From Pricia antarctica (GTDB taxonomy: Bacteria; Bacteroidota; Bacteroidia; Flavobacteriales; Flavobacteriaceae): 64,000 bases of DNA. Where the stretch lies: NCBI RefSeq assembly GCF_900101815.1, contig NZ_FNAO01000004.1, forward strand, positions 469,053-533,052. The letters run 5' to 3'. A program made the position numbers and the translations under genes. Under the pieces are notes generated by a model that saw only the letters and a program-made list of their open reading frames with translations, was not told the DNA's origin and did no database searches. Of the stretch, positions 1 to 8,517 are shown one piece after another (position 1 is the first letter of the stretch; every line of letters starts with the position of its first letter).

Positions 1-490
1 GCATAATACCGACAATGGCATGTTTGGTCGCCACATAGGCCCCAAGACCTGCAAAGCCTTTAAGTCCGGCTACAGAGGAAGTTATTATCACGCTACCCCC
101 TTTCTTCATTTTGGGGATAACGTGTTTACATCCCAGCCAAACCCCTTTCAGGTTCACGGCGATAACCTTATCAAATGTTTCTTCGGGATATTCCGCAATG
201 GGTCTCGAAACCCCTTCGATACCAGCATTGGCGAAAAAAATATCGATTTTGCCGTGCACTTCTAAAGTATGCTCCACGTAATTTTCATTATCCTCCGCTT
301 TTGAGATATCGGCCACGCAATAGGAAAGGTTTTCATGGTCTAATTCGGAGCTGGTTTTTTCCAACACCTCTTTATTGATATCCACAATAACAACCTTGGC
401 ACCCTGTTCCAGAAATAATTTCGCCGTAGCTTTTCCTATGCCGCCGGCTCCACCAGTGATGATGGCTACCTTGCCATTTAATCGTTCCAT
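1..490 (-). CDS. SDR-family NAD(P)-dependent oxidoreductase, 3' end outside the window
   Basis: The reverse strand reads from an ATG at 490 to the window edge without a stop, giving about 163 codons of a classical short-chain dehydrogenase/reductase. Visible are the N-terminal Rossmann motif (TGGAGGIGK), the acidic residue after beta-2 (VDI), the NAG-type motif (FANAGIEG), the catalytic serine region (ITSSVAG) and the active-site YVATK. Such enzymes reduce or oxidise alcohols and ketones with NAD(P)H; the substrate cannot be read from the sequence. It is divergent from the stress island, and the operator at 547-558 lies 57 bp upstream, so co-regulation is possible. The -7 match on this strand is weaker than for the other island promoters. 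The family call is firm; the specific function is unknown. Confidence 0.93.
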   Translation of the reverse strand, partial: MERLNGKVAIITGGAGGIGKATAKLFLEQGAKVVIVDINKEVLEKTSSELDHENLSYCVADISKAEDNENYVEHTLEVHGKIDIFFANAGIEGVSRPIAEYPEETFDKVIAVNLKGVWLGCKHVIPKMKKGGSVIITSSVAGLKGFAGLGAYVATKHAIVGIM

Positions 491-546
491 TTTCTTTTAT
501 TCTTTAGGTAAGCTGTAAAGTTTAGAATTCAAAAATGGATACGAAA

Positions 547-589
547 TGATGAATGTCATTTTGTGAAAACAATTTCATTCCTAGTTTTG
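547..589 (+). promoter_or_regulatory. CRP/FNR-type operator plus Bacteroidota promoter for the raiA remnant and USP
   Basis: The operator TGATGAATGTCA (TGA-N6-TCA) is at 547-558. A TTTG -33 element at 560-563 and a -7 box TAGTTTTG at 582-589 follow. From operator start to -7 start is 35 bp, the same as at five other promoters of this island. The operator centre would lie near -42 relative to the predicted start, as in class II CRP activation. The regulator assignment (REC-CRP protein at 3869-4921) is inference. Confidence 0.7.
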
Positions 590-615
590 ACCCATCCTAA
601 AAAAACAAAGCCATT

Positions 616-920
616 ATGATATATATTCCATACCTGCAAATGACGAAGAGCGAATCGTTGAGCGAAATCCTTACCCGAAATTTGAGAAAATTAGCCCTTA
701 GATAACAGTTCCTGATTGGGGCCAACGTTACTTTCAAATTGGGAAACACCTGGGACGGCAACAACAAATTCTGCGAATTGGAACTAAGCGCACCCGCCCC
801 GGTATCTTCGCCAAATCGACCGAGGATAATTTTGAAAAGGCCGCGGCGGATAACTTGAGCGACTTGTAAAGACAGCTCAGAAAGCGTAAGGAAAAGTTTC
901 GAAAACGTAAAAAAAAATGA
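616..920 (+). pseudogene. Broken ribosome hibernation factor (RaiA/HPF-like)
   Basis: Joining two frames rebuilds a short HPF/RaiA-type protein of about 100 residues. The N-terminal part starts at ATG 616 and meets TAA at 703-705, where this family usually has an aromatic residue before QF. The middle (GANVTFKLGN, ELELSAPAP) is in the same frame. After the SAPAP motif a one-base change shifts to the frame reading IFAKSTEDNFEKAA, followed by a TAA in place of a likely glutamate and a basic tail ending at TGA 918-920. The family binds ribosomes and causes hibernation in stationary phase or stress. Here two nonsense codons and one frameshift argue that it is dead. It lies between an island promoter and the USP gene, only 7 bases before the latter. 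Confidence 0.75.
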
Positions 921-927
921 CATAGCC

Positions 928-1752
928 ATGAAAAAAATTCTTGTACCCATAGACTTTTCGGAACCCTCGGCCTATGCCTTGGAGGTTGCCGCAAAGATCG
1001 CCAAACTACAACAGGCGGAAATCGTTGTACTGCACATGCTGGGGCTGTCGGAAGCGGTGCTGACCAAAGACGAAAGCCAAGAATATGAAGAGGCCAAATA
1101 CTATATGGAACTGGCCAGAAAACGCTTTCGGACCTTTTTGGACAGACCCTATCTAAAAGGCATCAAAATCAGGGAAATCGTCCAGAATTATAAGATATTC
1201 AAAGAGCTGAACACTATTGCGAAAGAACAGGGTATAGCGCTTATCGTTATGGGTTCACATGGTACCAGCGGATTTAACGAAGTCTTCGCCGGTTCCAATA
1301 CCGAAAAAGTGGTGCGCACCTCCGATGTGCCCGTTCTTGTCATAAAAGCGCCCATGCCCGATTTTAATATCAAGAACATAGTGTTCGCCTGTGATTTTGA
1401 GGACGAGGCGATTTTGGCCTTCAAAAACGTCAAGGAGTTTGCCGAACTATTTTCAGCGAAGCTACAACTGGTTTATGTAAATACACCCTATGAGGCTTTT
1501 ATCTGCAATTCGGAAATCGAGAAACGCATCTCCGATTTTCTTTATAAAGCAGGGGAACCCGAACTAAAAGTGACCATCTACAATGATTACAGCATTGAAA
1601 AAGGCCTAATGAACTACAGTAAGGAGGGCAAGTTCGACGTGCTTTCCATACCTACGCATGGGCGAAAACAATTCTCCCAATTTCTTTTGGGAAGTATCGG
1701 GGAAGATGTCGCCAACCATGCCAATTTACCTGTCCTGACTTTTAAAGTTTGA
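928..1752 (+). CDS. Universal stress protein, two UspA domains
   Basis: 274 residues with two tandem UspA folds, about 1-143 and 148-274. Domain 1 begins MKKILVPIDFS and carries the ATP-type loop G-x2-G-x9-G-S (MGSHGTSGF...GSN). Unlike the other tandem USPs here, domain 2 also keeps a glycine motif (PTHGRKQ...LLGS), so both halves may bind nucleotide. Cytoplasmic USPs of this kind accumulate in starvation, hypoxia or redox stress. The gene follows the raiA remnant and is probably expressed from the promoter at 547-589. The ATG at 928 fits the family N-terminus exactly. Confidence 0.93.
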   Translation: MKKILVPIDFSEPSAYALEVAAKIAKLQQAEIVVLHMLGLSEAVLTKDESQEYEEAKYYMELARKRFRTFLDRPYLKGIKIREIVQNYKIFKELNTIAKEQGIALIVMGSHGTSGFNEVFAGSNTEKVVRTSDVPVLVIKAPMPDFNIKNIVFACDFEDEAILAFKNVKEFAELFSAKLQLVYVNTPYEAFICNSEIEKRISDFLYKAGEPELKVTIYNDYSIEKGLMNYSKEGKFDVLSIPTHGRKQFSQFLLGSIGEDVANHANLPVLTFKV

Positions 1753-1851
1753 GCTTTGAGCAAGTTGGACTAAGGGATGTTGTTGGCCAGTTTTTGACGA
1801 CGGGTATATAGTATTAGATCGACATCAACCGAAGTCTTGTCCTGCGATCCT

Positions 1852-2256
1852 TCAATCGGTCAACAACAATTCCAGCTCGGACAGCATACTCAACTCCGAT
1901 TTGTTCTTTCCGGCAAAGGAATTGGCGATGGCACTTGCGGTCATTTTGGTAAGGGTCTTGATTTCCTTTGAAAACGCATGCGGGTGCTCTTCGTAAAAAT
2001 CCTTGAACTCCTGAAAGCATTGCTTGCCGGTCTTTCCGTATTCCATGAGGCCATCGAAAACGATTTCGATCTGGTTGGCGGAGTCGGTACCGTACCGGTC
2101 GGTAAATTCGTCGACGTACAACCAATCGGCCTTTACGATTTCTTTGACTTTATCCCATTCCTTTACGTGAACATGGCCATCGCTAATGGCGATTGCGTAG
2201 AATAACTTCCCCAGATGCTCATAGAGCTCGTTCATCGTTTTCGATGTATTCTTCAT
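1852..2256 (-). CDS. TerB-like small acidic helical protein
   Basis: 134 residues, predicted helical and acidic, with the pattern of TerB/TerB-like domains: a helix with LFYAIAISDGHVHVKEW, where DG-H/K-E spacing resembles the TerB metal or acid cluster, and a second helical half. TerB proteins are linked to tellurite and stress responses; the biochemical role is unclear. The gene is divergent from the histidine kinase. The palindromic operator at 2315-2326 stands 36 bp upstream of a TAnnTTTA box on this strand (2290-2283), so the gene looks like a member of the island regulon. The family call is moderate. Confidence 0.6.
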   Translation of the reverse strand: MKNTSKTMNELYEHLGKLFYAIAISDGHVHVKEWDKVKEIVKADWLYVDEFTDRYGTDSANQIEIVFDGLMEYGKTGKQCFQEFKDFYEEHPHAFSKEIKTLTKMTASAIANSFAGKNKSELSMLSELELLLTD

Positions 2257-2282
2257 TTTTATCTTTGTTAAGTGTAATGGGA

Positions 2283-2346
2283 TAAAATTAATGTAGTGCC
2301 ATACCCGATTACTATGATATTAATCAGTTTGGAATCTTTATTTTTG
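2283..2346. promoter_or_regulatory. Divergent control region with TGA-N6-TCA operator, TerB-like gene and histidine kinase
   Basis: Operator TGATATTAATCA is at 2315-2326. On the minus strand the -7 box TAATTTTA lies at 2290-2283, 36 bp from the operator start, almost the spacing found elsewhere. On the plus strand a TATTTTTG box at 2339-2346 begins only 24 bp from the operator start, so the operator would overlap the -33 region. It ends 4 bases before the kinase ATG, implying a nearly leaderless message. This geometry suggests activation of the TerB-like gene and possible repression of the kinase operon. Confidence 0.5.
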
Positions 2347-2350
2347 ACTC

Positions 2351-3865
2351 ATGAGGGTCTTTCAAAAAAACAGTAACATTTTCAATTTGCTTTCAGAAGG
2401 GGTTTCCGAGGGCATCATCGTGGTCAATACCAAACAGGAAATCGTCGCAACCAATTCAGCGGCGGAGGACATGTTCGGATATGATGATGACGAGCTGCTC
2501 GGAAAGCCATTGGATACCCTCATCCCCCGCCGTTATCACGGGCACCATGATCAGCATGTCGCCCATTTTATCGATAAAAGCGAAAAGCGCCAAATGGGCC
2601 ACGGGCGCGATTTGAACGGCATTCGCAAGAATGGGGAAGAATTTCCGGTGGAGGCGGGCCTGAACCCTTTTAAACTGTACGGTTCTACCTACGTTATGGC
2701 TTTGGTAATCGACATTACGGAACGTAAGATAAGGGAAAAAGAACTGAGTCACTGGGCCCGAATTTTCCAGGAATCGCTGAACGAAATCTTTGTTTTCGAT
2801 GCGGAGACTTTCAATTTTATCAATGTAAATAATGAGGCTCGGCGCAATATCGGTTTCAATATGGCCGAACTAATCGGCATGACCCCCGTTGACATCAAAC
2901 CTGAATTTAGCCTGCACAAATTCAAAAAATTGGTTAATGCCCTTTTGACCGGAAAGAAAGAAAAAGTCAAGTTCGAGACCTTACATCGAAGAAAAGATGG
3001 CTCGTCCTATCCCGTTGAAGTACATCTACAACCATCCGCTATGGGCGAAAGGCAAGTTTTTGTGGCCATCATCCTAGACATTACCGAGCGTAAGAACTAT
3101 ACCGAAAAATTGGAGAAAACGGTAGAATCCCGAACTAAACAGTTGACCGAGGCCTTGGCCGTGGAAAAGGAACTCAACGAACTCAAGACCCGTTTCCTGT
3201 CCTTGGTTTCCCATGAGTTCAAAACGCCCCTGAGCAGCATCCTTACATCCATAACCTTGGTGGGAAAATACACCCAGACCGAGCAACAACCCAAACGGGA
3301 CAAACATGTAACCACTATCCGCAACAAAGTAAAATATTTAGATGCCATACTGAACGATTTTCTCTCCGTAGAACGCTTGGATTCCGGAAAAGTGAACTAT
3401 CATTTGGAAATGTTCCATTTGAGCAAAGTCATCAACGAAGTTGTTTATGATGCCAATATGCTGCTCAAAACGGGGCAAAAAATCCGATATCCCGAAGATA
3501 TAGATGATATCGTTATCGAATTTGATGAAAAGACCTTGGAGCTGGCTCTATCCAACCTCATCCATAATGCCATTAAATACTCTCCGGAAGACTCCATCAT
3601 CGACTTGGTGGTCTCGAAAAAAACGGATACTATAGTGTTGAAGGTCATTGACCAGGGCATCGGGATACCGGCGACCGAACAAAAGCACATCTTCGACCGC
3701 TATTTCAGGGCAGAGAACGCCCTATTGACCCAAGGTACGGGTATCGGACTTAATATTGCCAAACAGCATTTAGAAAACCTAGGGGCCACCTTGGAATTTA
3801 GCAGTAAGCAGAATGACGGGTCTACCTTTGTAGTACACCTACCCCTGAAACCTATTAAAGTTTAG
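2351..3865 (+). CDS. PAS-PAS sensor histidine kinase
   Basis: 504 residues with no membrane segments, so a soluble cytoplasmic sensor. Two PAS domains occupy about 8-125 and 130-250, each ending in the DITERK-type signature. A linker coiled coil leads to a HisKA domain with phospho-acceptor His288 in SLVSHEFKTPLSSI. The HATPase_c domain shows an N box (NLIHNAIKYSP), G1 (DQGIGIP) and G2 (GTGIGLNIAKQH). The first PAS has an HGHHDQH stretch; whether it binds haem or another redox cofactor cannot be told. The gene is 3 bases upstream of the receiver-CRP regulator, its obvious partner, and lies in the middle of the USP island. Confidence 0.95.
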   Translation: MRVFQKNSNIFNLLSEGVSEGIIVVNTKQEIVATNSAAEDMFGYDDDELLGKPLDTLIPRRYHGHHDQHVAHFIDKSEKRQMGHGRDLNGIRKNGEEFPVEAGLNPFKLYGSTYVMALVIDITERKIREKELSHWARIFQESLNEIFVFDAETFNFINVNNEARRNIGFNMAELIGMTPVDIKPEFSLHKFKKLVNALLTGKKEKVKFETLHRRKDGSSYPVEVHLQPSAMGERQVFVAIILDITERKNYTEKLEKTVESRTKQLTEALAVEKELNELKTRFLSLVSHEFKTPLSSILTSITLVGKYTQTEQQPKRDKHVTTIRNKVKYLDAILNDFLSVERLDSGKVNYHLEMFHLSKVINEVVYDANMLLKTGQKIRYPEDIDDIVIEFDEKTLELALSNLIHNAIKYSPEDSIIDLVVSKKTDTIVLKVIDQGIGIPATEQKHIFDRYFRAENALLTQGTGIGLNIAKQHLENLGATLEFSSKQNDGSTFVVHLPLKPIKV

Positions 3866-3868
3866 CAT

Positions 3869-4921
3869 ATGAAAAAAATACTATTAATCGAAGACGACAA
3901 GGCCTTACGCGAAAATACCGAAGAGCTCTTAGCGCTATCAGGCTACAGTGTAGTGACCGCGCCGAACGGAAAAATCGGCATCGCAACCGCCAAGGGCGAG
4001 ATGCCCGACCTCGTTGTCTGTGATATTATGATGCCCGAAATCGACGGTTATGGGGTGCTACAGAATCTCTCCTCCGACGAGAAGACCAAGCATATTCCCT
4101 TTATTTTCTTATCGGCCAAGACCGAGCACAAAGAAATCCGAAAGGGCATGGACCTGGGCGCCGACGATTATCTGACCAAACCCTTCGAGGAGGAAGACCT
4201 TATGAGTGCCGTGGAAAGCCGATTGGCCAAGGCCGAACTTTTGAGCCGAATGTTGGGCACCCCCATTAAAACGTCCGAGGTTTTGGAGGATGAGATGCGC
4301 ACCCTGCACGAGCTGAAAAACTTTTTTGACGATAATGGGGAGCCGATATCTCTTGGCCAAGGGGAAAGTGTCTTTCAAGAAGGTTCGCGCTCCAACACCA
4401 TTTACCTTATTTTAAAAGGAGTCGTTAAATGCCACACGATGGACGGGGACGGTAAAGAGCTGACCACATCCCTTTATCGGGCCGATGATTTTTTAGGATT
4501 TACTTCGTTTCTGAATAACATTCCCTATAAAGAGTCCGCCACCGCCATGGAACCGGTAGAACTAGCCGGTGTCTCTAAAGAAAGCCTGAAAAACATCCTC
4601 CAAAAAAATAAAAATATATCTTTGGAGCTTATGGAACTTCTTTCCGATAACATTACAGAGATTAAGGCCCAATTACTTCAAATGGCCTATAGTTCCGTCC
4701 GTAAAAAGACGGCCCAGACGCTATTGCAGTTTGCCGAGGTTATGAATACCAAAAGCGATGATGCCATCAAAATATCGCGCAACGATCTGGCCAGCGTAGC
4801 CGGCATCGCTACGGAAAGCTTGATTCGCACCCTTTCGGGCTTTAAAAAAGAGGGACTTATCGCCATCGAGGGACGGAACATCCGAATAAAGGAACTGAAG
4901 GCCTTGCAATATGTCAGCTAA
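3869..4921 (+). CDS. Response regulator fusing a receiver to a CRP/FNR DNA-binding protein
   Basis: 350 residues. The receiver domain (1-120) has the acidic pair D9/D10, phospho-acceptor D52 in CDIMMPEIDG, S82 and K104 (TKPF). A cyclic-nucleotide-binding-type beta roll follows (about 145-265, e.g. LGQGESVFQEGSRSNTIYLI) and then a long dimer helix. The C-terminal CRP helix-turn-helix is at about 302-331, and its recognition helix carries TESLIR with E316 and R320 at the positions that read TGA half-sites in CRP and FNR. It therefore probably receives phosphate from the kinase at 2351-3865 and binds the TGA-N6-TCA operators found across this island. The binding claim is inference from motif and context. 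Confidence 0.93.
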   Translation: MKKILLIEDDKALRENTEELLALSGYSVVTAPNGKIGIATAKGEMPDLVVCDIMMPEIDGYGVLQNLSSDEKTKHIPFIFLSAKTEHKEIRKGMDLGADDYLTKPFEEEDLMSAVESRLAKAELLSRMLGTPIKTSEVLEDEMRTLHELKNFFDDNGEPISLGQGESVFQEGSRSNTIYLILKGVVKCHTMDGDGKELTTSLYRADDFLGFTSFLNNIPYKESATAMEPVELAGVSKESLKNILQKNKNISLELMELLSDNITEIKAQLLQMAYSSVRKKTAQTLLQFAEVMNTKSDDAIKISRNDLASVAGIATESLIRTLSGFKKEGLIAIEGRNIRIKELKALQYVS

Positions 4922-4947
4922 TTTACGGTAGTAAATTCCATCATATA

Positions 4948-4990
4948 TGATAATTATCATATTCCGCCTTCGGCACTAAAACTATTTTTG
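4948..4990 (+). promoter_or_regulatory. CRP/FNR-type operator and promoter for USP
   Basis: A perfect palindrome TGATAATTATCA is at 4948-4959 and a consensus -7 box TATTTTTG at 4983-4990, exactly 35 bp from operator start to box start. The ATG of the downstream USP begins 18 bases after the box. Confidence 0.75.
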
Positions 4991-5007
4991 AATGTAGTTT
5001 ACAGTGT

Positions 5008-5844
5008 ATGAAAACCATTCTAATACCCACCGATTTTTCCGAAAACGCTTGGAACGCCATCGAATATGCGGTTACGCTTTTCGACGCTGTACCCTGCAAT
5101 TATTGCATCCTTCATGTGGGGAGCTTGTCCGAATCTTCAGTTCGCGGCAACAGTTTCAGCTTTCCCAAAGAAAAACTACACCCCTCAATCAGAGCGAAGA
5201 TTAAAATGCTATTTGAGCGTATCGAACGCTTGACCTGCAACAAAAAACATCGCTTTACAGCCCTTCAGGAATACGGGAATTTTATTCAAATTGTAAGAAA
5301 AACAGTAGATGTTAAGCACATAGATTTGATAGTCATGGGCACCACTGGTGCATCTGGTCTCAAGGCCTCTATCGTAGGGAGTAACACGGGCGACGTCATT
5401 ACCAAAGTGGCCTGTAACGTATTGGTGGTTCCCGAGAAGGCCGAAGTAGAAATCCCAACGGAAATCGGGTTCCCGACTGATTTTAACAGTTTCTATACGC
5501 ACTCCATATTAGAAGGTATTTCCGCAGCAATGCAGCTCACCAAGGCGAACTTACGGGTTCTGAACGTTTCGGGGGTAGATGAACATCTTACCGAAATACA
5601 GGAACAGCACCAGGAATACCTATTTGACTATTTGCATGAAACTTTCCCCGAACGGAATACCTTTCACACGCTGACCCATATCGGTATCGTTGAGGCGATA
5701 CAACTTTTCGTAGAAGCCGGAAATATCAATCTTATCGTGATGGCCGCCAAGCATTTAAACTTTTTGCAGCAGATTCTTTTTGACACGACCATTGAGAAAA
5801 TAAGTTTTCAGACCAAGATTCCCCTATTGGTATTGCATGAATAG
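5008..5844 (+). CDS. Universal stress protein, two UspA domains
   Basis: 278 residues. Domain 1 starts MKTILIPTDFSENAWNAIEYA and has the glycine loop MGTTGASG...VGSN, as in ATP-binding UspA proteins. Domain 2 (from about residue 150) lacks the glycine loop; in its place is MAAKHLNFLQ, and it ends with the family tail IPLLVLHE. So one half probably binds nucleotide and the other is structural or a dimer half. It has its own island promoter (4948-4990), and a decayed USP domain follows immediately. Confidence 0.93.
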   Translation: MKTILIPTDFSENAWNAIEYAVTLFDAVPCNYCILHVGSLSESSVRGNSFSFPKEKLHPSIRAKIKMLFERIERLTCNKKHRFTALQEYGNFIQIVRKTVDVKHIDLIVMGTTGASGLKASIVGSNTGDVITKVACNVLVVPEKAEVEIPTEIGFPTDFNSFYTHSILEGISAAMQLTKANLRVLNVSGVDEHLTEIQEQHQEYLFDYLHETFPERNTFHTLTHIGIVEAIQLFVEAGNINLIVMAAKHLNFLQQILFDTTIEKISFQTKIPLLVLHE

Positions 5845-5862
5845 AATGTCGTCATCTCTCAT

Positions 5863-6024
5863 AAAATCGAGGACGGGGTCCGCATTTTTGCCAAAAGCGT
5901 AAAGGCCAATCTAATCATCAGGGTATTAAAGGACTAAGGGCTGCTGCAAAAAGCGTCTTTGGATACGACCGTTGAGGAGGTAAATTTTGAAATGAGCATT
6001 CCGCTTTTATCGCTGCAGGGATAG
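5863..6024 (+). pseudogene. Remnant of a USP second domain
   Basis: One frame reads about 53 codons that align with the end of the neighbouring USPs: KIEDGVRIFAKS...ANLII, then a TAA, then LLQKASLDTTVEEVNF and the tail IPLLSLQG before TAG 6022-6024. Compare FDTTIEKISF...IPLLVLHE in the gene just upstream. No start codon or first domain remains and a nonsense codon interrupts it, so it is the relic of a lost tandem copy. Confidence 0.75.
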
Positions 6025-6057
6025 GCAACCATGGTTCGTTCCATTTGGTTTCGATGA

Positions 6058-6100
6058 TGACATATATCATAGTTTTTGAGAAGGGCTCCCGCTATTTTTG
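6058..6100 (+). promoter_or_regulatory. CRP/FNR-type operator and promoter for two-gene USP unit
   Basis: Operator TGACATATATCA is at 6058-6069 and the -7 box TATTTTTG at 6093-6100, 35 bp apart start to start. The location shows that the upstream ATG at 6045 is not the real start of the following gene; translation begins at 6123. Confidence 0.72.
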
Positions 6101-6122
6101 GAGGGTCATTAAAATCATATCC

Positions 6123-6965
6123 ATGAGAACCGTACTAATACCTACCGATTTTTCAAAGAATGCAATGCATGCCATTGATTATGCCTTGAAACTCTACAAA
6201 TGCGAACGCACCAACTTCTACTTTCTACATGCGTTCGCCGACGAGGTTTACGGTCCCTTTAAGAAGAGGGATGCATCCTTCGAGGAACAGAATGCTACGG
6301 TCAAAAACAATGTGGAAAAAAAGCTGGACGAGCTCGTCGAAACCGTAAAGCAAAAACAGCAGAATCCGAAACACGCCTTCGAATCCCTTTCGGCCTTCGA
6401 ATCCCTTGTCGATGCCGTCAACGATTTTGCGAACCAAGTCAATGTGGACCTGATTATTATGGGGACACAAGGGAAGACCGCCAGTAAAAACATCACTTTC
6501 GGTAGCCATACGGTACAGGTATTCAAATATGTTCAGTGCCCTGTGCTGGCGATTCCCGAAAACTATGAATACGAACAACCAAAAAAAATACTGTTCCCCA
6601 CCGATTATATGCTACCCTATAAACGCAGGGAGCTAAAACTATTGAACAGCCTGGCGTCGGAATTTAAGTCGGAAGTGCACTGCCTATACCTCTCCGATTT
6701 CGAGGATTTGAGCCGCAGGCAATTGGATAACAAGCGCTTTTTAAGCGAATCACTGCCCGATGCCTATTTATATTTCGAAAGTGCACCAATCAAGAACAAA
6801 GCGGAGGCCATTTTGGAAAACATAGCGAGCAATGCCATCGACCTTTTGGTCATGGTCAATGCCCGGCATTCCTTTTTTGAAGACATGCTGTACCGGTCAA
6901 CGGTCGATGAGATAGGCCTGCGGCCCAAAATTCCCTTTTTGGTCATGCAGAACCTGCGGAGATAA
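6123..6965 (+). CDS. Universal stress protein, two UspA domains
   Basis: 280 residues from ATG 6123 (MRTVLIPTDFS), chosen over the in-frame ATG at 6045 because the promoter lies between them and the family starts here. Domain 1 has the glycine loop MGTQGKTA...FGSH. Domain 2 begins near KKILFPTDYM and ends with MVNARHSFFEDMLYRSTVDEI and the beta strand IPFLVM, without a glycine loop. It is the first gene of a unit with the USP 18 bases downstream. Confidence 0.92.
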   Translation: MRTVLIPTDFSKNAMHAIDYALKLYKCERTNFYFLHAFADEVYGPFKKRDASFEEQNATVKNNVEKKLDELVETVKQKQQNPKHAFESLSAFESLVDAVNDFANQVNVDLIIMGTQGKTASKNITFGSHTVQVFKYVQCPVLAIPENYEYEQPKKILFPTDYMLPYKRRELKLLNSLASEFKSEVHCLYLSDFEDLSRRQLDNKRFLSESLPDAYLYFESAPIKNKAEAILENIASNAIDLLVMVNARHSFFEDMLYRSTVDEIGLRPKIPFLVMQNLRR

Positions 6966-6983
6966 CCTATTAAAGTAGCACCG

Positions 6984-7826
6984 ATGAAAAATATACTCTT
7001 GCCAACCGATTTCTCCGACAACGCCTGGAACGCCATCTTTACGGCCGTAAAACTGTACGCCGATGTCGAAAGCCGGTTTTACCTGCTGCATGCCTATGAG
7101 CCCAATGCCCTGAACATGCTCGGCAGAAAAGACCAGAAACGCTTAGGAACCATCTACGATTCCCTTTCTCAGTATTCCGAACAGGAGCTGGGCAGGGTTC
7201 TGGGCTACCTCATCAAGAACCATGGCAATCCAAAACATCGGTTTGAGACTGTATCAAAACCAAATACGCTGCAGGATGCCATACTGGAAGTCGTTTCAAA
7301 ACAAGACATCGACTTAATTGTAATGGGTACACAGGGCGCGACGGGTGCCAAACAAGTATTCATGGGAAGCAATACCGTTAAGGTCATGAAACTAGTAGAA
7401 AATTGCGCCCTGCTAGTGGTGCCTTCGGAGTATAATTTCCAAACATTGAAAACCGTCGTATTTCCGACCGACTTTATGAAAAAGTATGAAAAGTACCAGC
7501 TAAGTCCCCTGACCGAACTGGCCTTGCTCTGGAAGGCCGAAGTTAAGATTATGCACGTCGCCGTCGAATATCGTTTTAACGATCAGCAAAAGCTCAATCA
7601 AAAGCTTTTAAAAGAACGCTTTGAAGGTTTGGCTCTCGTCTTTCACAATCTTGATTTTGAAGGCGACATAGCCCCTACCCTGCAAAGTTTCATTAAAGAT
7701 GCACAAATAGACCTATTGTCCCTAGTGCGCTACCATCACACTTTTTGGGAAAAGTTCATCGGCGAGCCCGTGGTCAAAAAAATGGCATTTCATACGGAAG
7801 TGCCACTCTTAATTTTACCTGAATAA
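6984..7826 (+). CDS. Universal stress protein, two UspA domains
   Basis: 280 residues. The N-terminus MKNILLPTDFSDNAWNAIF is followed by a glycine loop MGTQGATGAK...MGSN in domain 1. Domain 2 starts near KTVVFPTDFM and ends VRYHHTFWEKFIGEPVVKK...VPLLILPE, with no glycine loop. It has no promoter of its own: 18 bases separate it from the previous USP, so it is probably cotranscribed from 6058-6100. A USP fragment follows 50 bases downstream. Confidence 0.93.
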   Translation: MKNILLPTDFSDNAWNAIFTAVKLYADVESRFYLLHAYEPNALNMLGRKDQKRLGTIYDSLSQYSEQELGRVLGYLIKNHGNPKHRFETVSKPNTLQDAILEVVSKQDIDLIVMGTQGATGAKQVFMGSNTVKVMKLVENCALLVVPSEYNFQTLKTVVFPTDFMKKYEKYQLSPLTELALLWKAEVKIMHVAVEYRFNDQQKLNQKLLKERFEGLALVFHNLDFEGDIAPTLQSFIKDAQIDLLSLVRYHHTFWEKFIGEPVVKKMAFHTEVPLLILPE

Positions 7827-7876
7827 GTTCCCCTAAAACGAAACCTAAGAGCATTGATTATATCTTTAAGGGCCCG

Positions 7877-8137
7877 ATGATAAAGAAAGAGGTAGATACT
7901 CTGACGGGTGAAGGCGAATTTTTAAAGGATTATTTCACAGACACTGAATGTTCTTTCCATACCCTCACCGGACAAAAATTGGATGAGGCCGTACAGTGTT
8001 TTAAGAAGGGCAAAAATCTGGATATTCTGGACATGGCCGCCAAAAACCTGAATTTTTTGAAAGGTATACTTTTCAGGCCTACCGTAGAAAAAATATGCTA
8101 TCCTACCACGGTTCCGTTTTTGGCGCTGCACAAATAG
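7877..8137 (+). pseudogene. Truncated USP, second domain only
   Basis: An 86-codon open frame that corresponds only to the last half of the second UspA domain of its neighbours. It contains MAAKNLNFLKGILFRPTVEKI and ends PFLALHK, like the end of the USP at 5008-5844. It has no UspA N-terminus, no nucleotide loop and no clear ribosome-binding site. It could still be translated as a stray dimer half, but a gene relic is more likely. Confidence 0.65.
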
Positions 8138-8197
8138 AAGACCTAGAAGACCTAGGGCCTATGCGTTTGGTCATAAGGTAAGTTTTGAACTTTGGCC

Positions 8198-8497
8198 TTA
8201 CATATGTGGTTTTAGAACACCCATAATATCCTTCTTCTGCAAAACTCCTGACTGCCGCCAAACCTGCTTCCCTTTCTTGAAAAGTAGCATGGTCGGCACT
8301 CCCCGCACTTGGTATCGAGAGGCTATCGCCTGGTTTTTGTCCACATCAATTTTGACAATCTTTAGCGCATCCCCCATTTCGTCCTTTACCTGTTTTAAGA
8401 TAGGCGCCAACATTTTGCAGGGGCCGCACCAGTCCGCATAAAAATCTACGAGCACCGGGGTCTCCGAAGCTATAATTTCTGAAAAACTACTTTTCAT
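8198..8497 (-). CDS. trxA: Thioredoxin
   Basis: 99 residues of canonical thioredoxin fold with the WCGPC active site (DFYADWCGPCKML), the cis-proline loop RGVPTMLLF, and no signal peptide, so a cytoplasmic disulphide reductase. It is divergent from the USP at 8615. Its upstream region has a TATTTTTG -7 box at 8525-8518, precisely 35 bp from the shared operator at 8549-8560. It therefore seems to be switched on with the stress proteins rather than being the housekeeping copy. Confidence 0.95.
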   Translation of the reverse strand: MKSSFSEIIASETPVLVDFYADWCGPCKMLAPILKQVKDEMGDALKIVKIDVDKNQAIASRYQVRGVPTMLLFKKGKQVWRQSGVLQKKDIMGVLKPHM

Positions 8498-8517
8498 CCG
8501 TATCCCATTTAAAAAAG

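Noticed and set aside
6045..6122. Longer N-terminus for the USP at 6123
   Set aside because: The promoter and operator lie inside that stretch and the family begins at MRTVLIPTDF.
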